A DNA stretch of 45,267 nucleotides, from contig DAIUEJ010000019.1 of assembly GCA_036845225.1 (NCBI GenBank), forward strand, positions 1-45,267, given 5' to 3'. The DNA is from FEN-680 sp036845225. GTDB lineage: Bacteria > Actinomycetota > Geothermincolia > Fen-727 > Anoxymicrobiaceae. The notes under the pieces are model-generated. The model saw only the letters and a program-made list of their open reading frames with translations, was not told the origin of the DNA and made no database searches. This document shows positions 41,170 through 45,267 of the stretch, piece after piece (within the stretch, counting starts at the first letter, position 1; the number at the start of each line of letters is the position of its first letter). The position numbers and the translations under genes are program-made.

Positions 41170-42644
41170 TGGCCATGGAGATCCTCTACGAAAGCGCGCT
41201 CGACATCGCGAAGTGGATTAAGGGCCGGGAGGTATCGGCTCTCAAGGTGACCGATGCGTTCCTCGACCGCATCGAGAAGGTGGAGCCGAGCGTGCGCGCG
41301 TTCATCAACCTGTATGGCGAGCACGCGCGCCAGCGGGCGAAGCTCATCGATGAGGGCATCGCGAAGGGCGAGCAGGTGGGGCCCCTCGCCGGCGTGCCCA
41401 TCGCAATCAAGGATGTCCTCTCCACGCGCGGCTTCAAGACCACCTGCGGGTCGGCGATGCTCGAGGACTTCGTTCCGGTCTACGACGCGACGGCGGTGGA
41501 GCGCGCGCGGGCGGCCGGGACCATCATGCTCGGCAAAGCCAACATGGACGAGTTCGCCATGGGCTCCTCGACCGAGAACTCATTTTTCGGCGCGACCAGC
41601 AACCCCTGGGACCTTGAACGGGTGCCGGGAGGCTCGAGCGGCGGGTCCGCGGCGGCGGTCTCGGCGGGGGAGGCGCCCTGGGCGCTCGGCTCGGACACCG
41701 GGGGGAGCATCAGGCAGCCGGCCGCTCTGTGTGGGATCGTGGGGATGAAGCCGACCTACGGGCTGGTGTCACGGTACGGGCTGGTAGCCTTCGCGTCGTC
41801 GCTGGACCAGGTCGGGCCTCTGACCCTGAACGTGCGTGACTGCGCGGCGCTGCTGGGGGCCATCGCGGGGCACGACAAGTGCGATTCGACGTCCATCGAG
41901 GAGCCCGCGAGGGATTACCTCGGCGCTCTCTCGGTAGACATCAAGGGCATGAAGGTCGCCATCGTCAAGGAACTCTCGAGCGAAGGCATCGACCCCGCGG
42001 TGCTCGAGCGCATCAGGGCGACCATCGATATCCTCGAGAAGCTCGGGGTGTCATGCGACGAGGTCTCGCTGCCCAGCTTCGAGAATGGCCTGTCGTCTTA
42101 CTACCTCATCGCGCCGGCGGAGGCGTCGAGCAACCTCGCAAGGTTTGACGGGGTGCGCTACGGGTACCGGGCGGGGGGCGAGTTCAACGACATCTGGGAG
42201 ATGTACGACGCGACGCGCGCCGAAGGCTTCGGGCCGGAGGTCAAACGCCGCATCATGCTGGGCACCTACGCGCTTTCCGCCGGCTACTACGACGAGTACT
42301 ATGCCAAGGCCCAGAAGATACGGACGCTCATCGTGCGCGACTACGGCAGGGCCTTCGACGACTACGACCTGCTGGTCTCGCCCACCTCGCCGACCACGGC
42401 GTTCAAACTGGGCGAGAAGATGGACGACCCGCTCACCATGTACCTGTCGGACATCTGCACCATACCGGTGAACCTCGCGGGCATCCCGGCGCTGAGCCTG
42501 CCGTGCGGGCTCGCCGGCGGACTGCCGGTCGGCTTCCAGATCATGGGGCCGCCGCTGTCCGAGCAGAAGATACTGAACGTGGCTTATGCGCTCGAGCAAG
42601 AGATCGGGTTCGACCCCAGGCCGGCCGGCCTCGAGAAGATGTAG
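41169..42644 (+). CDS. gatA: Asp-tRNA(Asn)/Glu-tRNA(Gln) amidotransferase subunit A
   Basis: This 491-residue amidase releases ammonia from glutamine for the GatB kinase/transamidase. The Ser-cisSer-Lys triad is visible: Lys81 in PIAIKDVL, Ser156 in GGSSGGS and Ser180 in GSDTGGSIRQ. The ATG at 41169 overlaps the gatC stop. The TAG stop is part of a family B repeat (partial copy). Confidence 0.97.
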   Translation: MAMEILYESALDIAKWIKGREVSALKVTDAFLDRIEKVEPSVRAFINLYGEHARQRAKLIDEGIAKGEQVGPLAGVPIAIKDVLSTRGFKTTCGSAMLEDFVPVYDATAVERARAAGTIMLGKANMDEFAMGSSTENSFFGATSNPWDLERVPGGSSGGSAAAVSAGEAPWALGSDTGGSIRQPAALCGIVGMKPTYGLVSRYGLVAFASSLDQVGPLTLNVRDCAALLGAIAGHDKCDSTSIEEPARDYLGALSVDIKGMKVAIVKELSSEGIDPAVLERIRATIDILEKLGVSCDEVSLPSFENGLSSYYLIAPAEASSNLARFDGVRYGYRAGGEFNDIWEMYDATRAEGFGPEVKRRIMLGTYALSAGYYDEYYAKAQKIRTLIVRDYGRAFDDYDLLVSPTSPTTAFKLGEKMDDPLTMYLSDICTIPVNLAGIPALSLPCGLAGGLPVGFQIMGPPLSEQKILNVAYALEQEIGFDPRPAGLEKM

Positions 42645-42683
42645 CGCCGGCAAACGAAACGTAGCGCCGGCGCCCCGCCGGCA
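42641..42683 (+). repeat. Palindromic repeat, family B (partial plus full copy)
   Basis: A partial copy GTAGCGCCGGCA (42641-42652) contains the gatA stop codon. A full copy GTAGCGCCGGCG-CCC-CGCCGGCA follows at 42661-42683. The pair fills most of the 59-nt gatA-gatB gap. Confidence 0.8.
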
Positions 42684-42703
42684 GACGAGACAGAGGAAAA
42701 ACG

Positions 42704-44149
42704 ATGGAGCACGAGACGATAATCGGCCTCGAGATACACGCCGAGCTGAACACGAAGTCAAAGATGTTCTGCGGCTGCGAGGCGACCTTCGGTGGCGACC
42801 CCAACACCAAGACCTGCCCGATCTGCCTGGGTCACCCCGGCACTCTCCCGGTTATGAACAGGGACGCCGTCGGCAACACCATGCTGCTCGCGCTCGCCCT
42901 CAACTGCGAGATAACGCCGCGCTCGATATTCCATCGCAAGAACTATTTCTATCCCGACATGCCCAAGGACTTCCAGATCTCGCAATATGACGTTCCCCTG
43001 AGCCACGACGGCTCGCTGGTGGTCGAGATGGAGGGATACGAGCGCCGCGTGGGCATCACGCGCGTGCACCTGGAGGAGGACACGGGCAAGAGCATCCATA
43101 TAGGCGAGAGCGGGCGCATCCACGGGGCCGAGCACAGCCTGGAGGACTTCAACCGCGCCGGCATCCCGCTCGCCGAGATCGTTACCGAGCCCGGCCTGCG
43201 CAGCCCCGAGGAGGCGCGCACCTTCATGCAACTGCTGCGTGCCACCCTGGAGTACCTTGGTATCAGCGACTGCAAGATGGAGGAGGGCTCGCTGCGCTGC
43301 GACGCCAACATCTCGGTCGCGGTCGACGGCAAGATGGGCACAAAGGTCGAGATAAAGAACATGAACTCGTTCCGCGCGCTGCACCGGGCGCTCGCCTTCG
43401 AGGACGAACGGCAGCGGTTTGCGCTGAAACAAGGCGAGACGATCGTCCAGGAGACGCGGCACTGGGATGACGCGGCGGGGAAGACGAGCCCGCTTCGCAG
43501 CAAGGAAGAGGCGTTCGACTACCGTTACTTCCCAGAGCCCGACCTCGTGCCGGTGGAGCCCGACGCGGCCTGGCTCGAGGCGATCAAGGCGCGGATGCCC
43601 GAACTGCCCACCGAGAGGCTTCACCGCTTTGAGAGCAAATTTGCGTTGCCACTCGAGCTCGCGACAATGCTCACCGGCGAGAAGGCCCTGGCGGACTACT
43701 TCGAGGAGGCGGTAGCCACAGGCCAGGACCCGACGGCGCTCGCGAAGTGGATAGCCGGCGACCTGTCAGCGATGCTCAACGAAGCCTCGGTCCCCATCAA
43801 CGCCTGCCCGCTGAAGCCGCGGGGCCTCGGGGAACTGGTCGCGCTGGTGGCGCAGAAGATAATCTCAGGAAAGATGGCCAAGGATGTCCTTCGCGAGGCG
43901 TTCGAGACCGGCAAGGGGCCGAAGGCGATCGTGGACGAGAAAGGCCTTTCGCAGATGGCGGACGGCTCCGAGATGGAGTCCGTCGTGGACGAGGTCATCG
44001 CCGAGAACCCGGACGCCGCGAACGACCTGCGCGAGGGCAAGGAGCAGGCCCTCAAGTTCCTGATGGGCCAGGTCATGAAGAAGACCAGGGGCAAGGCCAA
44101 CCCAGAGATGGCCTCCAGCCTCCTCAAGAAAAAGCTAAACGCAAAATAG
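42704..44149 (+). CDS. gatB: Asp-tRNA(Asn)/Glu-tRNA(Gln) amidotransferase subunit B
   Basis: This 481-residue GatB activates the misacylated tRNA with ATP and transfers ammonia to it. It shows IIGLEIHAELNTKSKMFCGC, TCPICLGHPGTLPVMN, FHRKNYFYPDMPKDFQISQY, GSLRCDANIS and the YqeY-like C-terminal tail domain. The start has a weak purine-rich site (GAGGAAAAACG). The last four residues (Leu-Asn-Ala-Lys) and the TAG come from a family A repeat, suggesting that repeat insertion replaced the original C-terminus. Confidence 0.97.
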   Translation: MEHETIIGLEIHAELNTKSKMFCGCEATFGGDPNTKTCPICLGHPGTLPVMNRDAVGNTMLLALALNCEITPRSIFHRKNYFYPDMPKDFQISQYDVPLSHDGSLVVEMEGYERRVGITRVHLEEDTGKSIHIGESGRIHGAEHSLEDFNRAGIPLAEIVTEPGLRSPEEARTFMQLLRATLEYLGISDCKMEEGSLRCDANISVAVDGKMGTKVEIKNMNSFRALHRALAFEDERQRFALKQGETIVQETRHWDDAAGKTSPLRSKEEAFDYRYFPEPDLVPVEPDAAWLEAIKARMPELPTERLHRFESKFALPLELATMLTGEKALADYFEEAVATGQDPTALAKWIAGDLSAMLNEASVPINACPLKPRGLGELVALVAQKIISGKMAKDVLREAFETGKGPKAIVDEKGLSQMADGSEMESVVDEVIAENPDAANDLREGKEQALKFLMGQVMKKTRGKANPEMASSLLKKKLNAK

Positions 44150-44171
44150 GGACAGGCACCATTTTGCATTT
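44137..44171 (-). repeat. REP-like palindromic repeat, family A (copy 4)
   Basis: The arms AAACGCAAAAT and ATTTTGCATTT flank GGGACAGGCACC. It overlaps the gatB stop (TAG at 44147-44149) and ends 4 nt before the stop of the convergent beta-propeller gene. Confidence 0.85.
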
Positions 44172-44175
44172 GCCT

Positions 44176-45267
44176 CTAGTTGCCCGTTAGCTTGATCGTC
44201 CCCTGGTCGCCCAGTGTCCCCAGGTCGTTGATCCTTACCTTCGACCCGGAGACCGTGTAGAGGCTGTTCCCGATGTAGAGGCTGCGCTGGACGGCGCTGC
44301 TCGAGTCGTAGTAGTAGTACCCGTGGTCGCTCAGTTCCGCGGGGTTGTCGATGTGGGTGATCCGGCCCTTCAGGACGATACCGCCGGCAAGAGACACGTC
44401 GTAGACGTAAGCGCCCTGGTAAGTGTAGCTGCCGTAGTCGTTTGCCTGCTTCTGCGGCGAAGCCTTCTGCTCGGGAGTGAGCTCGGCCAGGAGCACCGGC
44501 AGCACCAGCAGGTTCCTGTCCCTGTCGAAGAGGAAAGCCTTGTGGTCGTTAAGCGCGTATGAATCCGTGCCGCGGTCACCGATCTCGACCTTGTACATCT
44601 CCTTGGGATTGGCGACGTCGGTGACGTCGAACATCGCGACCTTCATCCCCTGGTACCACGCGAAGTTGCCGCCCTCTTCAGGGTTCGCTTCCACGGTGTT
44701 CTTGCCGACGCCGATGACGTGGTTCTCGTCGTAAGGGTGCAGGTAGTCGGAAAAGCCCGGTATCTTGAGCGCGCCCAGCACCCGCGGGTTTGCCGGGTCC
44801 GCAAGATCGAGCACGAAGAACGGGTCGACCTTCTTGAACGTGACCAGGTACGCCCTGTTCCCCAGGAAACGCGCCGAGTAGATCTTCTCGCCCGGCGCCA
44901 GACCCTCGAGCCTGCCGCTCACCTTCAGGTCCGGGCTGAGGACGTACACGTTGTTGGTCGATGTTGACTCCTCGCGGCTCACGTGCCCGACAGTGGTGGC
45001 GATCCGGAAGTAGCCGCCCGACTCGTCCATGGAGAACTGGTTCAGCACCGTGCCGGGGACGTCGGCCGAGCCGACGAACGCCGTCTTCGGGCCGTCGAGC
45101 TTGAACTTATACACTGTGGTCTTGTCCTGCGCGCCGTTGCCGCCTCCCGTGAAACCGTAGTAGGCGTACTCGCTACTCGCCACGTAGATGTTCTCGGTCG
45201 ACGCGTAGACGTTGTCCGAGTATCCGGCGATGACCCGCTTGTTGAGGCTCTCGTCCCCGCCCGCCAC
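44176..45267 (-). CDS. Secreted beta-propeller domain protein, C-terminal part (cut by right edge)
   Basis: At least 363 codons read open from the right edge to the TAG at 44176. The sequence matches the bacterial Beta_propel family (PF09826): GEKIYSARFLGNRAYLVTF, DPFFVLDLADPANPRVLG, IPGFSDYLHPYDENHVIGVG, VAMFDVTDVANPKEMYKVEI and a C-terminal LYIGNSLYTVSGSKVRIND. Such proteins are usually exported and anchored or secreted, with an N-terminal signal that would lie beyond the edge. Their function is unknown. It converges on gatB. Confidence 0.85.
   Translation of the reverse strand: MAGGDESLNKRVIAGYSDNVYASTENIYVASSEYAYYGFTGGGNGAQDKTTVYKFKLDGPKTAFVGSADVPGTVLNQFSMDESGGYFRIATTVGHVSREESTSTNNVYVLSPDLKVSGRLEGLAPGEKIYSARFLGNRAYLVTFKKVDPFFVLDLADPANPRVLGALKIPGFSDYLHPYDENHVIGVGKNTVEANPEEGGNFAWYQGMKVAMFDVTDVANPKEMYKVEIGDRGTDSYALNDHKAFLFDRDRNLLVLPVLLAELTPEQKASPQKQANDYGSYTYQGAYVYDVSLAGGIVLKGRITHIDNPAELSDHGYYYYDSSSAVQRSLYIGNSLYTVSGSKVRINDLGTLGDQGTIKLTGN

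Overview
The window is about 45 kb of high-GC bacterial DNA from a strict anaerobe that uses the bacterial type of Wood-Ljungdahl pathway. I infer a deep actinobacterial (Actinomycetota) lineage. The grounds are high GC, an actinobacterial-looking T-box leader, an MptB-like mannosyltransferase, gatCAB and a bacterial acs cluster. There is no rRNA or ribosomal protein gene here, so this placement is weak.

Left part (1-7634): an edge-truncated IS1380-family transposase, a fragment of a CHAP/NlpC-like protein, and a decayed iron-dependent alcohol dehydrogenase next to an intact paralogue. A membrane mannosyltransferase follows. Next comes a T-box leader whose candidate specifier codon is AUG (Met). 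It precedes a DUF39 homocysteine-synthesis protein and its NIL/2[4Fe-4S] ferredoxin partner, and an alpha/beta hydrolase follows.

Island (7639-10140): an AbiEi/AbiEii toxin-antitoxin pair, less GC-rich by eye than its neighbours. It is enclosed by two facing arrays of a ~104-bp repeat whose outermost copies form long imperfect terminal inverted repeats. It sits between two convergent housekeeping genes. This is the most striking unexplained structure in the window.

Centre (10144-29380): lpdA on the minus strand, then a long plus-strand operon: fhs, acsV, cooC, fchA, folD, acsD, acsA/cooS, acsB, acsC, metV, metF, a MesB-like core methionine synthase, lipA and acsE. It encodes formate activation, reduction to methyl-THF, methyl transfer to the corrinoid iron-sulfur protein, and CO2 reduction with acetyl-CoA assembly. 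The core methionine synthase probably diverts methyl groups from this pathway to homocysteine. The homocysteine would come from the T-box-controlled genes, helped by the COG2122 protein at 37317-38036.

Right part (29453-45267): a REP-associated (RAYT) transposase between inverted copies of a short palindromic repeat. Then a minus-strand operon nuoE-nuoF-fdhA-mvhD fusion for an NAD(P)-linked formate dehydrogenase. fdhA is one gene read through an in-frame UGA (selenocysteine) with a SECIS-like hairpin just after it. Beyond lie a COG2122 protein, signal peptidase I, ligA, gatC-gatA-gatB, and the C-terminal part of a secreted beta-propeller protein cut by the right edge.

Two families of short palindromic repeats occur, and most copies lie in or against stop codons.
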